Shown here piece after piece: positions 1-8,118 of a stretch of 64,000 nucleotides of DNA (position 1 is its first letter; each line of letters opens with the position of its first letter). The stretch is taken from the NCBI GenBank assembly GCA_902572475.1, contig CACGGB010000001.1, forward strand, positions 1 to 64,000. The letters run 5' to 3'. This DNA comes from an uncultured Pelagibacteraceae bacterium (GTDB lineage: Bacteria; Pseudomonadota; Alphaproteobacteria; Pelagibacterales; Pelagibacteraceae). A model generated the notes under the pieces. That model was not told where the DNA came from and searched no databases. It saw only the letters and a list, made by a program, of their open reading frames with translations. The position numbers and the translations under genes were made by a program.

Positions 1-928
1 TTGAATAAAAAAGACTTAAATCATAAGTCTCAACTTGTTGTTTTACAATCGAGTACCTTATTATATTTTTTAAACTATTAAGTTCTATAATATCTTTTAA
101 ATGATTCTTTAAATTATCAAAAAAATTTGTTTCCATGCTTTGTAAATCTTCTGAATAATTTTTTTTTGAAATTCGACTTTCACTTTCTGTTTTAGCCCTA
201 GCTAAAAAATTTTTTATCTCTTCATATCTATTTAAATAATTTTTTGAATAATTATTTTCTAAATAATTTAATAAGTATTCCTCATTCTTTTCGAAATTTA
301 GATCATCTAAATCATTTCCTTCAAAATATAAATAAATCACATTTTGTGGTTTGAAGTATTGCCCAAATTCTTTTAAAATGCCTAGAGAAACAAGCGGACC
401 AGTATCAGTCACTCCTAAGTTAACTGTATTAATTTTCTTTTCTATTAAATTTCCCGCGATATCCTCTTTACCCACTACGCATAATCCTTCCGCATAAGAG
501 TCTCCTAAAAGAAAAGAGTTTATTTTTTTATTGTAGATTTCGTTTGAGTTTTTAAAACCATATTTATCATTACTAACAATCCTATACTTTAAGTCTTCTG
601 CACATGAAATAGATTTTTTATTTATTGGTCCTCTGAAAGGTATAATTTTATTATTTTTTTTTGCTTCTCTAAAAACTTTAAATGAACTAAAGGTCTTTGA
701 GTATAAAAATTTAGGATCAAGATCTTTATTATTTTTTTTTTCGTCAATATAAAACTGATCTGGTGATCTTAAATCGATTTCCCTGTTTAATTCTTTTGCC
801 TTTTTAATTCTTTCTTCCTTTATTTTAATCATAGTCTTTTGTTCTTCAGGAAGGGTGAAGAATAATAAAAACTCCAGAGAATAAATAATTAACAATGAAT
901 AGATAAATATTATCTTTAATAATCGCAT
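1..928 (-). CDS. SGNH/GDSL hydrolase-like protein, 3' end beyond the window
   Basis: This frame is missing from the ORF track because it has no stop inside the window. I read it from the ATG at 928 and it stays open for 309 codons to base 1. It starts with one hydrophobic segment (about residues 5-25), so it is probably membrane-anchored with the rest in the periplasm. A GDSYAEG motif near residue 142 looks like the SGNH block I serine motif, and YFEGNDLDD near residue 190 looks like the block III GxND motif. The block V Asp/His lies beyond the edge. Known relatives remove or transfer acyl groups on cell-surface glycans; that role here is inference. The residues before the motif are Lys/Asn-rich and low in complexity. 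Confidence 0.65.
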   Translation of the reverse strand, partial: MRLLKIIFIYSLLIIYSLEFLLFFTLPEEQKTMIKIKEERIKKAKELNREIDLRSPDQFYIDEKKNNKDLDPKFLYSKTFSSFKVFREAKKNNKIIPFRGPINKKSISCAEDLKYRIVSNDKYGFKNSNEIYNKKINSFLLGDSYAEGLCVVGKEDIAGNLIEKKINTVNLGVTDTGPLVSLGILKEFGQYFKPQNVIYLYFEGNDLDDLNFEKNEEYLLNYLENNYSKNYLNRYEEIKNFLARAKTESESRISKKNYSEDLQSMETNFFDNLKNHLKDIIELNSLKNIIRYSIVKQQVETYDLSLFYS

Positions 929-962
929 ATTAAGGATTATTAGCTTAAATAATTTTTATATT

Positions 963-1634
963 CTAGGCAGCGATAGTTTGAAGCTTATGCTTAGATGTCA
1001 TCCCACTCAAAAAGTTCCAAAGATATCTAGCTGTTAACAAAGATGCTGTTTCAGCTTTTGCTTGTTCTTCTTTTGATAGTCCATCTAATAGCTTTTCACA
1101 CTCAGCTCTATGTATAACATCTGCCGATTTATGTGCTTCAAAAAATTCTAATCCTTCGTTGGAGCTTACTCCATAGAATTTTTTCAAACCTTGTATTTTT
1201 GTTTCAGCGATCTCAGGTATTTGTCTCTCATAAGTATATAGTGAAGCAAGTCCCTCTGCATATGATTTTCTTGCTTGAGAAAAGAAATTTTCGATCATGT
1301 CCTTAGTAAACCAATCAAGTTTTACATTCTCTATTTCGTTTTCATCAGCTCCTAATGCTTTTGCAAAATTTTTCCACAACTTAGGATGATCTCCGTCTTT
1401 GTTTTCTTCATCCTGCAAATTTTCTAAAAGAATTCTTCTCTTCTCTATGTCTTCACATATAGAGTGAGTAGCACTTATATATCTAGGGAAAGCTTTAACG
1501 TGTTGATAATACTGTTCTGCGTAGTCTTTAATAATCTCTCTAGTTAATTTTCCTTCGTTCCAATATATTTGATAAAATGGATGCTTAAGTAAGTGGAATT
1601 TATCTAGTTTTAAACCTAATTCTTTTGAAAACAT
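963..1634 (-). CDS. CADD-family heme-oxygenase-like diiron oxygenase, probable p-aminobenzoate synthase
   Basis: At 223 residues this matches the CADD/PqqC-like helical fold. The family (Chlamydia CADD, Nitrosomonas homologue) makes p-aminobenzoate for folate by cleaving one of its own tyrosines. The diiron ligand pattern is complete: Glu76 and His83 in DEENKDGDH, Glu136 in SLYTYERQIPE, and His168, Asp172 and His175 in AHKSADVIH. A tyrosine at position 21 (HPFY) and a lysine at 146 (ETKIQG) sit where the sacrificial Tyr and the amine-donor Lys are reported in CADD. A good AAGGAG ribosome site precedes the ATG. Family membership is clear; the reaction is transferred from homologues. folE lies 15 kb away. 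Confidence 0.85.
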   Translation of the reverse strand: MFSKELGLKLDKFHLLKHPFYQIYWNEGKLTREIIKDYAEQYYQHVKAFPRYISATHSICEDIEKRRILLENLQDEENKDGDHPKLWKNFAKALGADENEIENVKLDWFTKDMIENFFSQARKSYAEGLASLYTYERQIPEIAETKIQGLKKFYGVSSNEGLEFFEAHKSADVIHRAECEKLLDGLSKEEQAKAETASLLTARYLWNFLSGMTSKHKLQTIAA

Positions 1635-1775
1635 TTTACTCCTTTTGTTATTTTGAAACCTATTACGTAATTATAAGGTATTTGAACAAAAAATTATCCA
1701 CACTTTTTAGTTGAGTGTTTTAAATGTTCACCTTTTGATTCACTTTTGATTCACTTAAGGACTCAAATTACAACC

Positions 1776-2999
1776 TTAGATAGTTTTATCCACAGTTGCT
1801 AAAGGCTTTTCGTCTATAGGAAGATGAAGTGCTGTAGCTACAAATGATAAAACTATTGCTAAATACCAGGCATAATCAAAACTTCCAAATTGATCATAAA
1901 AGTAACCTCCAAGATATGCACCCAGAAATGATCCGAATTGATGATTTAGAAATACTATACCAAAAAGAAGAGTTAAATTTTTTGTTCCAAAAATTTGAGC
2001 AACGATACCGTTAGTAGCTGGTACGGTGGCGAGCCATAATAATCCAAAAGTCGTACCAAATAATACAGCTGACAAATTTGATGCAGGTAAAAAAATAAAT
2101 AATATTAATGTTATCCCTCTTAAAAAATAAAGACCACTTAAAAGTACCTTTTTACTATACTTGTCTCCTAAATAACCCATTATTAAAGTTCCAATAATAT
2201 TAAAAAAACCAATTAATGCTAAAATTGCCATTCCTGTCCAATCTGCTAGCCCTTTATCTTGAACATATCTAGGAACATGAGTAGCTATTAAAGTAATTTG
2301 AAAACCGCAAACAAAAAAACCTAAAACTAATAATCTAAATCCATTATGTGCGAATGACTCCTTTAAAACTTCTTTTAAGCTTCGATTGTCAATATTGGTG
2401 TTAAGATTTGACACTTGGTTTTTAGGAAGTTTAACAAAAAACGCAGGGATGCACATAAGAAATAAAATAATTGAAAAAATAATAAAAGACATTTGCCAAG
2501 AAGAGATATTTTTAAAAATATTTGCCAGTATTGGAAAAATAAACATTCCTAAACCTCCACAAGCTGTTACAAAGCCGGCTGCTTTACTTCTATTTTCATT
2601 TGGAAAATGTTTTGAAATCATTGGGGTAAGAATAGTCCCTGCTGCACCTGCTAAGCCTAGACCCACTAATAAACCTAAATTAATTTGTAACCACATTCCT
2701 GAAATAAAGTTATTTCCCATTAATAGCATTGATATCGAGTAGAAAATTAAAGCAGGAACAATTACAACGTAGCCACCTAGCCTGTCAGAAATTCTTCCAA
2801 AAATCGGAGTAAATATTCCCCAAAAGATTGCGTGAACTGCAATCGCTAATCCAAATTCTGTACTGGATGTTCCTCCAGCTGTTTCAAATTCACTTGAGTA
2901 AAGACCAAATGTTTGTCTAACTCCCATAGTTGCACAAACGACAAAGCATGCAGCTATTAAAGCGTATAATGCGGTTTTATTTGGAAAAAAATTTTTCAT
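1776..2999 (-). CDS. Major facilitator superfamily transporter
   Basis: The 407-residue protein has about 12 hydrophobic segments and the MFS loop motif GRISDRLGG between segments 2 and 3, with a second copy (GYLGDKYSKK) in the other half. The opening MGVRQTFGLYSSEF resembles the YbfB/oxalate-formate antiporter-like branch. Substrate is unknown. Its ATG overlaps the stop of metC by one base (TAATG), so the two are translationally coupled, which hints at an amino-acid or sulfur-compound substrate. That link is inference only. Confidence 0.85.
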   Translation of the reverse strand: MKNFFPNKTALYALIAACFVVCATMGVRQTFGLYSSEFETAGGTSSTEFGLAIAVHAIFWGIFTPIFGRISDRLGGYVVIVPALIFYSISMLLMGNNFISGMWLQINLGLLVGLGLAGAAGTILTPMISKHFPNENRSKAAGFVTACGGLGMFIFPILANIFKNISSWQMSFIIFSIILFLMCIPAFFVKLPKNQVSNLNTNIDNRSLKEVLKESFAHNGFRLLVLGFFVCGFQITLIATHVPRYVQDKGLADWTGMAILALIGFFNIIGTLIMGYLGDKYSKKVLLSGLYFLRGITLILFIFLPASNLSAVLFGTTFGLLWLATVPATNGIVAQIFGTKNLTLLFGIVFLNHQFGSFLGAYLGGYFYDQFGSFDYAWYLAIVLSFVATALHLPIDEKPLATVDKTI

Positions 3000-4195
3000 T
3001 ACTTTATTCTTTTTAAACCCTTTTTTAGATCGTTAATTAAGTCTTTTGGATCTTCTAAACCAATATGTAGTCTTACTATAAATTCATCTTTATTAAATCG
3101 GTAAAATTGACGTCCTTTTAAATATTCATCTTTTTTATTATTTTTTAATTCTTGAAGTATAGCTAAGCTTTCAAAACCTCCCCAACTATATCCTATGCCG
3201 AATAATTCTAAAGAATTAACAAATTTTATCACAGAAGATTTTTTTTTGCTTTTTATAACGATTGAAAGCAAACCAGTTGCACCAGAATAATATTTTTTCC
3301 ATAGTTTATAATTTTTAGTAGAAGGATTGTGAGGATAAAGAATTTCTTTTATTTTTTTTTGTTTTTTCAAAAAGTTAATAACGGCTTTTGTATTTTCACT
3401 ATGTTGCTTTAATCGTGTATCTAAAGTTCTTAAACCTCGAATTATTAAATAAGCCTCATCAGCTGACATTCTGTAACCAGATAATTTATAAAAAAACATA
3501 ATCTTTTTGAAAACTTTCTTATTTACTGCTAGGGAACCACCCATAGCATCAGAATGGCCTGAAAAATATTTTGTTGCAGAGCAAAAAGACATATCAAAGC
3601 CTAATTTTAAAGGCTTAAGATAAAGTGGTGTTCCCCAGGTATTATCCAATAAAGTAAAAATTTTTTTTCTTTTTGCTATCTGAGTGATTTTTGACAAATC
3701 TTGAAATTCAAAAGTATTACTTCCTGGATTTTCTACTAAAATCATTTTTGTTTTTCTTGAAATTTTATTCTTTAGGTCTTCAAAAGATTCTGGATTATAA
3801 AATTTAGCACTTACATCAAACTCTTTGAGTAATTCTTGTGAAATTTCCTTTGTAGGACCATAAACATTGTCAGAAACTAAAATTTCATCTCCTGGTCTGC
3901 AGAGAGACATTAATGCTAAAGCTATCCCTCCGAAACCTGTTCCAGTTAAAAATACGTGATAAGCTTGTTCTAATTCTTTTAAAATATTTTCGAGCTCTAT
4001 TGTTGTCGTGCTTCCATATCTTCCATAAGTATAGTGTGATATTTTTTTATGTTTCTTTATTTTCAATTCATGTTGATACATTTCTTGTATTGAATTAAAT
4101 AAAATAGTTGAGGCTCTAGTTACAGGAGGATTTGCAGATCTATTAGTATTATCTTTTGTAGGGTGTTTTAAGAATGTGCTTATAGACTTTTTCAT
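2999..4195 (-). CDS. metC: Cystathionine beta-lyase / Cys-Met metabolism PLP enzyme
   Basis: This 398-residue cytoplasmic enzyme belongs to the Cys/Met metabolism PLP family. The Schiff-base lysine is visible in SATKYFSGHSD, the PLP-binding Asp in TLLDNTWGTP, and the tyrosine/arginine pair of the neighbouring subunit in YTYGRYGS. Cystathionine beta-lyase cleaves cystathionine to homocysteine, pyruvate and ammonia. The N-terminal and substrate-loop sequence fits MetC better than MetB or MetZ, but related lyases cannot be excluded. The MFS gene follows with a one-base overlap. SAR11 relies on reduced sulfur compounds, so Met-side metabolism fits the organism. Confidence 0.82.
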   Translation of the reverse strand: MKKSISTFLKHPTKDNTNRSANPPVTRASTILFNSIQEMYQHELKIKKHKKISHYTYGRYGSTTTIELENILKELEQAYHVFLTGTGFGGIALALMSLCRPGDEILVSDNVYGPTKEISQELLKEFDVSAKFYNPESFEDLKNKISRKTKMILVENPGSNTFEFQDLSKITQIAKRKKIFTLLDNTWGTPLYLKPLKLGFDMSFCSATKYFSGHSDAMGGSLAVNKKVFKKIMFFYKLSGYRMSADEAYLIIRGLRTLDTRLKQHSENTKAVINFLKKQKKIKEILYPHNPSTKNYKLWKKYYSGATGLLSIVIKSKKKSSVIKFVNSLELFGIGYSWGGFESLAILQELKNNKKDEYLKGRQFYRFNKDEFIVRLHIGLEDPKDLINDLKKGLKRIK

Positions 4196-4261
4196 AAAAT
4201 AAGTATATCTGACTTTTATATAGAACTTTACTAATTAAGATATAAAAAAGGAGGCAAAAAT

Positions 4262-4345
4262 ATGGGTTATCCAAAAAAGCACCGAGGTAGAAGAAAAATC
4301 GGATCAAAAAAAAGAAGAGCTAGAAAAAGAAATAAGAAGAAATAA
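4262..4345 (+). CDS. 27-residue extremely basic protein, possible ribosome-associated peptide
   Basis: The frame MGYPKKHRGRRKIGSKKRRARKRNKKK is too short for the ORF track. It has an excellent ribosome site (AAGGAGG, 7 bases before the ATG), better than almost any other gene here. About two thirds of its residues are Lys or Arg. Composition and length resemble small ribosomal proteins such as Thx/bTHX and mycobacterial bS22, but I do not see clear sequence identity to either. It lies 14 bases before the next gene on the same strand. The coding call rests on the ribosome site and the coherent basic sequence; ribosome binding is inference. Confidence 0.7.
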   Translation: MGYPKKHRGRRKIGSKKRRARKRNKKK

Positions 4346-4359
4346 TCTTTTAATATTTT

Positions 4360-5061
4360 ATGCTAGAAATAACTCAAATTAGAAAATTGAGTATTTGGAT
4401 ATTTTTAATTCCATTATTAGCTATAAATCTTTGTTTAATAATATCTCAAAATTACCAATTTTTAGAAGGTACGATATTCACAGTTGATCAAGTTGGAAGG
4501 TCGGCTTTTTCAATTCCATATCTTGATGGGAGTTTGTCTATAAGCAGAGCCTCAAGAACATTCCCACAATATCTAATTTTTAAACCTTCTATGATATTAA
4601 CAGCGGTTTTATTATATTATTATTGGAGAGAAAATAATAATTTAGTAAATAAATTTAATTCTTCAGACATAAATTTTAACTTTAAAAAATTTGGAATTTT
4701 ATCAGCAATATTTCTAGCTATTCATTCTATTTTTCTAGGAATAAAGTTTGATATTCAAATTTATAAGCTTTTTAGAAGAGTTATTTTATTGTTATTTATA
4801 ATTTTTGAACTTATAGCTCAAGGATTGCTCATTTATCATTTTTACAAACTTAAGAATAAATTAGATAAATTAATTAATAAAAAAATCTTATTCATAAAAG
4901 CTTTTCTTGTTTCAATATTAATAGTTATTGCGATTCTAAGTTTGCCAATACTCGTCACCAAAGGAAATACGCATTTCAAGCATGCGCTTGAATGGAATTA
5001 TTTTGTTGGTGTAGTATTTTTTTATTTATTATCTAGATTTTTTTGGAAGAGAACCACGTAA
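4360..5061 (+). CDS. Hypothetical integral membrane protein, about six membrane segments
   Basis: This 233-residue protein alternates hydrophobic segments (residues ~10-30, 75-90, 110-130, 140-160, 180-200, 215-230) with short polar loops rich in Lys and Asn. Between segments 1 and 2 is a longer, probably periplasmic loop containing GSLSISRASRTFPQ. The layout vaguely recalls the Frag1/DRAM/Sfk1-like group, but I cannot confirm that and propose no function. The gene starts 14 bases after the small basic protein and ends inside the terminal hairpin of the RNA candidate encoded on the other strand. Confidence 0.6.
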   Translation: MLEITQIRKLSIWIFLIPLLAINLCLIISQNYQFLEGTIFTVDQVGRSAFSIPYLDGSLSISRASRTFPQYLIFKPSMILTAVLLYYYWRENNNLVNKFNSSDINFNFKKFGILSAIFLAIHSIFLGIKFDIQIYKLFRRVILLLFIIFELIAQGLLIYHFYKLKNKLDKLINKKILFIKAFLVSILIVIAILSLPILVTKGNTHFKHALEWNYFVGVVFFYLLSRFFWKRTT

Positions 5062-5229
5062 ATTTCTAGGCTTTCGCCCAGAAATTTAGTAGTTTTGGCT
5101 CGTCGTTGTAGGCGCTACCGCCAAGCCATCCCGATGAACTATTCTAGCGCTACTAGGTTCACCTTTCTGCCCTTTAAGCTTGAACCTCTCGGTTTTTCCT
5201 TAAATGGCCAGTTAAGAGTTGCCTCTTAA
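5060..5229 (-). ncRNA. Unclassified compact structured RNA between convergent genes
   Basis: The segment is clearly GC-richer than its surroundings and folds densely as minus-strand RNA. In 5'-3' order there are these elements: TTAAGAG-GCAA-CTCTTAA (5229-5212); a 7-bp stem AGGTTCA/TGAACCT (5187-5181 with 5161-5155) whose 5' arm can instead form AACC-GAGA-GGTT; a stem AGTAG/CTACT (5154-5150 with 5092-5088) enclosing TGGCT/AGCCA and GGCG-GUAG-CGCC; and a 12-bp hairpin with a GAAA loop (5087-5060). The last three stems abut with no spacer. GNRA loops and a G-U pair exist only on the minus strand, which sets the orientation. It matches no tmRNA, 6S, SRP or RNase P signature that I know. The ends are approximate. 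Confidence 0.65.
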
Positions 5230-5299
5230 TTAATTTCATTAGAACATATAGTAAAAAATATTGTAATCACTTAATGCGTGTCTTAAAACTGGTTGTTAA

Positions 5300-6427
5300 T
5301 TAAGTGGATAAATTATTGTTTAAAGTCCTGTTTATCCAACCACCCCCGAGAACTTTATCCCCATAAGAATCTTTAGAGTAAAAAACACAAGCTTGGCCAG
5401 GCGAAATTCCAGTTTCTTTATCTAGAATTTCTACCTTTGCATGTTCATTGAAAAGATTAATTTTTGCTTTAAGTAATCTTCCAGTTGATCTTACTTTTAT
5501 ATTTATTATTTCACTGAATTCTTTTTTATCTGCTAGAATATTTAATTCTCTAAGTTGAATTTCTTTAATTTCTAAATTTTCTTTACGCCCTACAATAACA
5601 GTATTATTTTTTGCATTTATATTTACTACATATAATGGTTTATCACTTGAAATTTTTATCCCTTTTCTTTGTCCTATTGTATAATTAATAATTCCTTCAT
5701 GCTCACCAATTTGATTTCCTTTCAAATCAACTATTTTTCCTCTCTTAAATGACTCAGGTCTAAATTTTTTTATTACAGAACTGTAGTCTCCATTTGGAAC
5801 AAAGCATATATCTTGACTATCTGGCTTATCTGCTACATTTAAATTTAATTTTTTTGCAATAGATCGTGTTTCAGATTTATCAATTTCACCTAAAGGAAAT
5901 CTTAAATAATCTAGCTGCTCTTGTGTTGTACTAAATAAAAAATAGCTTTGATCTCTATTGTAATCTTTAGCTCTATACATACTTGCACGGCCATTTTTTT
6001 GAACTCTTGAAACATAATGTCCTGTTATTAATGCGTCTGCTTTTAAATCTTTTGCGTATTTAAATAGATCTCTAAATTTAACTGTTTGATTGCATTGAAC
6101 ACATGGGATAGGTGTTTCACCTGCTGTGTAACTATCAATAAATGAGTCGATTACCTCTGATTTGAACTTTTTTTGATAATACAAAATTTCGTGATTGATA
6201 TTTATTTTTTCTGAAACTCTTTTGGCATCCATTATATCTTGTCCTGCACAACACTGCCTACCTTCTTTGGACTGTTTTATATCATCGTAAAGTTTAAGAG
6301 TAATTCCTGTAACATCATAACCTTCTTGTTTCATCAAGGCTGCAACAACAGATGAGTCTACTCCACCTGACATGGCTACAACTATTTTAGTTTCTTTTTT
6401 TGGTTTATTAATTCCTAGGGAATTCAT
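5300..6427 (-). CDS. mnmA: tRNA-specific 2-thiouridylase MnmA
   Basis: MnmA installs the 2-thio group on U34 of tRNA-Lys, -Glu and -Gln, using ATP and a relayed persulfide. The protein is 375 residues, the usual length. The PP-loop ATP motif is [10 protein letters not shown] near the N-terminus. The two catalytic cysteines sit in PIPCVQCN and SQDICFVP, and the C-terminal region carries the SPGQACVFY signature. It is a cytoplasmic housekeeping enzyme. Its stop lies about 70 bases upstream of the structured RNA on the same strand, so the RNA could be a processed 3' product or have its own promoter. Confidence 0.95.
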   Translation of the reverse strand: MNSLGINKPKKETKIVVAMSGGVDSSVVAALMKQEGYDVTGITLKLYDDIKQSKEGRQCCAGQDIMDAKRVSEKININHEILYYQKKFKSEVIDSFIDSYTAGETPIPCVQCNQTVKFRDLFKYAKDLKADALITGHYVSRVQKNGRASMYRAKDYNRDQSYFLFSTTQEQLDYLRFPLGEIDKSETRSIAKKLNLNVADKPDSQDICFVPNGDYSSVIKKFRPESFKRGKIVDLKGNQIGEHEGIINYTIGQRKGIKISSDKPLYVVNINAKNNTVIVGRKENLEIKEIQLRELNILADKKEFSEIINIKVRSTGRLLKAKINLFNEHAKVEILDKETGISPGQACVFYSKDSYGDKVLGGGWINRTLNNNLST

Positions 6428-6467
6428 AATTTAAAGTGTATAATATATTTATAATTTATTTTCCATA

Positions 6468-6641
6468 ATGCTTATTGATTTTGAACCAGGTGATTATGTA
6501 AAAAACCCTGCAAATAAGAATTGGGGTTTAGGACAAGTGCAGTCCATAATAGGCAATAAAGTAACTGTAAATTTTGAAAATTTTGGAAAAAAAGTAATAA
6601 ATATTGAAAATGTAAGGTTAGAAAAAGTTCAGGATGAATAA
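6468..6641 (+). CDS. DUF3553 family small protein
   Basis: This frame is absent from the track (57 residues). The sequence runs FEPGDYVKNPANKNWGLGQV then a VTVNFENFGKKVI core. It matches the DUF3553 pattern, a small SH3-like beta fold in alphaproteobacteria with a conserved WGxGQV and VNFEhaGk. Function is unknown; the similarity to KOW/Tudor-like folds and to the UvrD C-terminal region suggests nucleic-acid or polymerase contact, which is inference. The stop overlaps the cysQ start by 8 bases, so the two are probably translated from one message. Confidence 0.82.
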   Translation: MLIDFEPGDYVKNPANKNWGLGQVQSIIGNKVTVNFENFGKKVINIENVRLEKVQDE

Positions 6642-7413
6642 AGAGAACTTGAAAAAAATAGCTGAAGGTTTAATTGATACTTTTAATAACGCCGGCAAAG
6701 AGTCGATAAAACTTTATAATGAAGGTTTAAAGATTACAATTAAAGAAGATAAGTCTCCAGTAAGTAATGGTGATTTAAAAGTTAATGAAATTATATCAAA
6801 AAAAATTTCTGAATTAACTCCAAACATTCCAATAATTTCAGAGGAAACAGTTGACTTAAAAGTAAAAAATAAATCTAAAATATTTTGGTTAATTGATCCA
6901 ATAGATGGAACTAAAGAATATATTGCTGGTAAAGACGAATATACTTTAAATGCAGCTTTAGTAATTAATTCAGTACCAGTCGTGGGCTTAGTTGGGGTGC
7001 CAAAAAAAAATAGACTTTTTTTTTCATATGCGCAAGGAGAAAGTTATTTAATGGAAGAAAACAAAACAAAAAAAATAAGCTGCAAAAAAAAACAGCCTAA
7101 AGGTAAAGTGGTTGCATTATCAAGTGTATTTAAACCATCTGATATGATTTTAAATAAATTAAAACAACATAACGTTACTTCTATTGTGAAAATGGCAAGT
7201 TCGTATAAATTTTGTGTTATAGCGACTGGCGAATATGATATTTACGCTGCAAAAGAGAGAGCAAACGAGTGGGATTATGCTGCTGGGCATGCGGTAGCAC
7301 AAAATGCAGGCGCTATAATAAAAACTCTTGATGATAAGCCTTTTTTATATGGAAAAGAAGATTATAGAAACCCAAGCCTTTTAATAAAACGTGCTGAAAA
7401 TTTAAATGATTAA
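6634..7413 (+). CDS. cysQ: 3'(2'),5'-bisphosphate nucleotidase CysQ
   Basis: CysQ hydrolyses 3'-phosphoadenosine 5'-phosphate to AMP with Mg2+, clearing a by-product of sulfonucleotide and acyl-carrier chemistry. The protein (259 residues) has the inositol-monophosphatase-fold metal motifs: ISEE near residue 70, DPIDGTKEY near 88, and EWDYAAGHAVAQNAGA near 210. KEY after the DPIDGT box favours CysQ over inositol or histidinol phosphatase. It overlaps the DUF3553 gene upstream and the 47-residue membrane protein downstream. A second member of the superfamily (HisN) lies at 25434. Confidence 0.9.
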   Translation: MNKENLKKIAEGLIDTFNNAGKESIKLYNEGLKITIKEDKSPVSNGDLKVNEIISKKISELTPNIPIISEETVDLKVKNKSKIFWLIDPIDGTKEYIAGKDEYTLNAALVINSVPVVGLVGVPKKNRLFFSYAQGESYLMEENKTKKISCKKKQPKGKVVALSSVFKPSDMILNKLKQHNVTSIVKMASSYKFCVIATGEYDIYAAKERANEWDYAAGHAVAQNAGAIIKTLDDKPFLYGKEDYRNPSLLIKRAENLND

Positions 7414-7549
7414 AACTATTCTTATTATTATTCTATCAGTTTCTATTTTTGGAATTTTATTTTTTATTTTAGTAAGAAATGCTTTAAAAAGAAAACTTGA
7501 TGTTTTAGTTGAGGAGGAAAAAAAAAGAAAATCAGATAAGCTTGATTAA
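7406..7549 (+). CDS. 47-residue single-pass membrane protein
   Basis: The frame is too short for the track. Its ATG lies inside the end of cysQ (8-base overlap). Residues 4-23 form one strongly hydrophobic helix (ILIIILSVSIFGILFFILV), followed by a charged tail with LDVLVEEEKKRKSDKLD. That shape suits a small inner-membrane anchor with a cytoplasmic helix. The stop lies 18 bases inside the 3' end of recX on the opposite strand. I recognise no family. The call rests on coupling to cysQ and the clean hydrophobic/charged partition. Confidence 0.55.
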   Translation: MIKTILIIILSVSIFGILFFILVRNALKRKLDVLVEEEKKRKSDKLD

Positions 7550-8092
7550 TTTATTAAACTCTTCAGTTTCAAGTTCCAAAACTCTCTTAGATAAATCAAA
7601 ACTAAATCCTCCTCTCGCTAATATACCCATATCCTTTTTATAAAATAATTCTCTGTTACTTTCTGGTCTAATAGGTCCGATTCTTCTCCTTTTACAAAGT
7701 TTTAATGCAGATACAAAATCTGGTTCAATTTGATCTTCTTTTATTTTTTCTATACTTTGCCTTACAAACTTATCTTCGATACCCTTGTTTCTTAAAGATT
7801 GATTTATTTTATTTAAAGAATAGCCTCTTCTTAAGAACATTCTAGCTTTTGAGTCAGAGTACATTTCATCATTCAAAAATTTATTACTTTCTAAATTTAA
7901 AATAATCTTATCAATTATTGAGGTAACTTCTTTTTTTGATTTACTCCCCTTAATTTTAGTTAAATATTTCTTCAATAGATATACTTTCAATTGTTGCTTT
8001 GATGGGCTGTACTTTTCTAAATAAGAGTAAGCAAGGTCTTTTAAATTAGTCGTCAAGTCTTCAAAATCACTTTTATTAGATGTGGGATTCAT
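7532..8092 (-). CDS. recX: RecX family regulator of RecA
   Basis: RecX binds RecA filaments and limits recombinase activity. The 186-residue protein has the repeated three-helix units typical of the family. Recognisable pieces are LKDLAYSYLEKYSPSKQQL at the start, the FLNDEMYSDSKARMFLRRGYS block in the middle, and KDMGILARGGFSFDLSKRVL at the end. The last block closely matches the alphaproteobacterial RecX C-terminus. It stands alone, divergent from the ABA4-like gene with 26 bases between start codons, and its 3' end overlaps the 47-residue protein. Confidence 0.85.
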   Translation of the reverse strand: MNPTSNKSDFEDLTTNLKDLAYSYLEKYSPSKQQLKVYLLKKYLTKIKGSKSKKEVTSIIDKIILNLESNKFLNDEMYSDSKARMFLRRGYSLNKINQSLRNKGIEDKFVRQSIEKIKEDQIEPDFVSALKLCKRRRIGPIRPESNRELFYKKDMGILARGGFSFDLSKRVLELETEEFNKLIKLI

Positions 8093-8118
8093 TTCTTTAA
8101 TATACTATATTATTTTGA

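Noticed and set aside
5060-5299. tmRNA, 6S, SRP or RNase P RNA gene
   Set aside because: None of the sequence signatures I know for those RNAs (RNase P GAGGAAAGTCC, SRP GGAAGCAGCC, tmRNA tRNA-like end) are present, so I left it unclassified.
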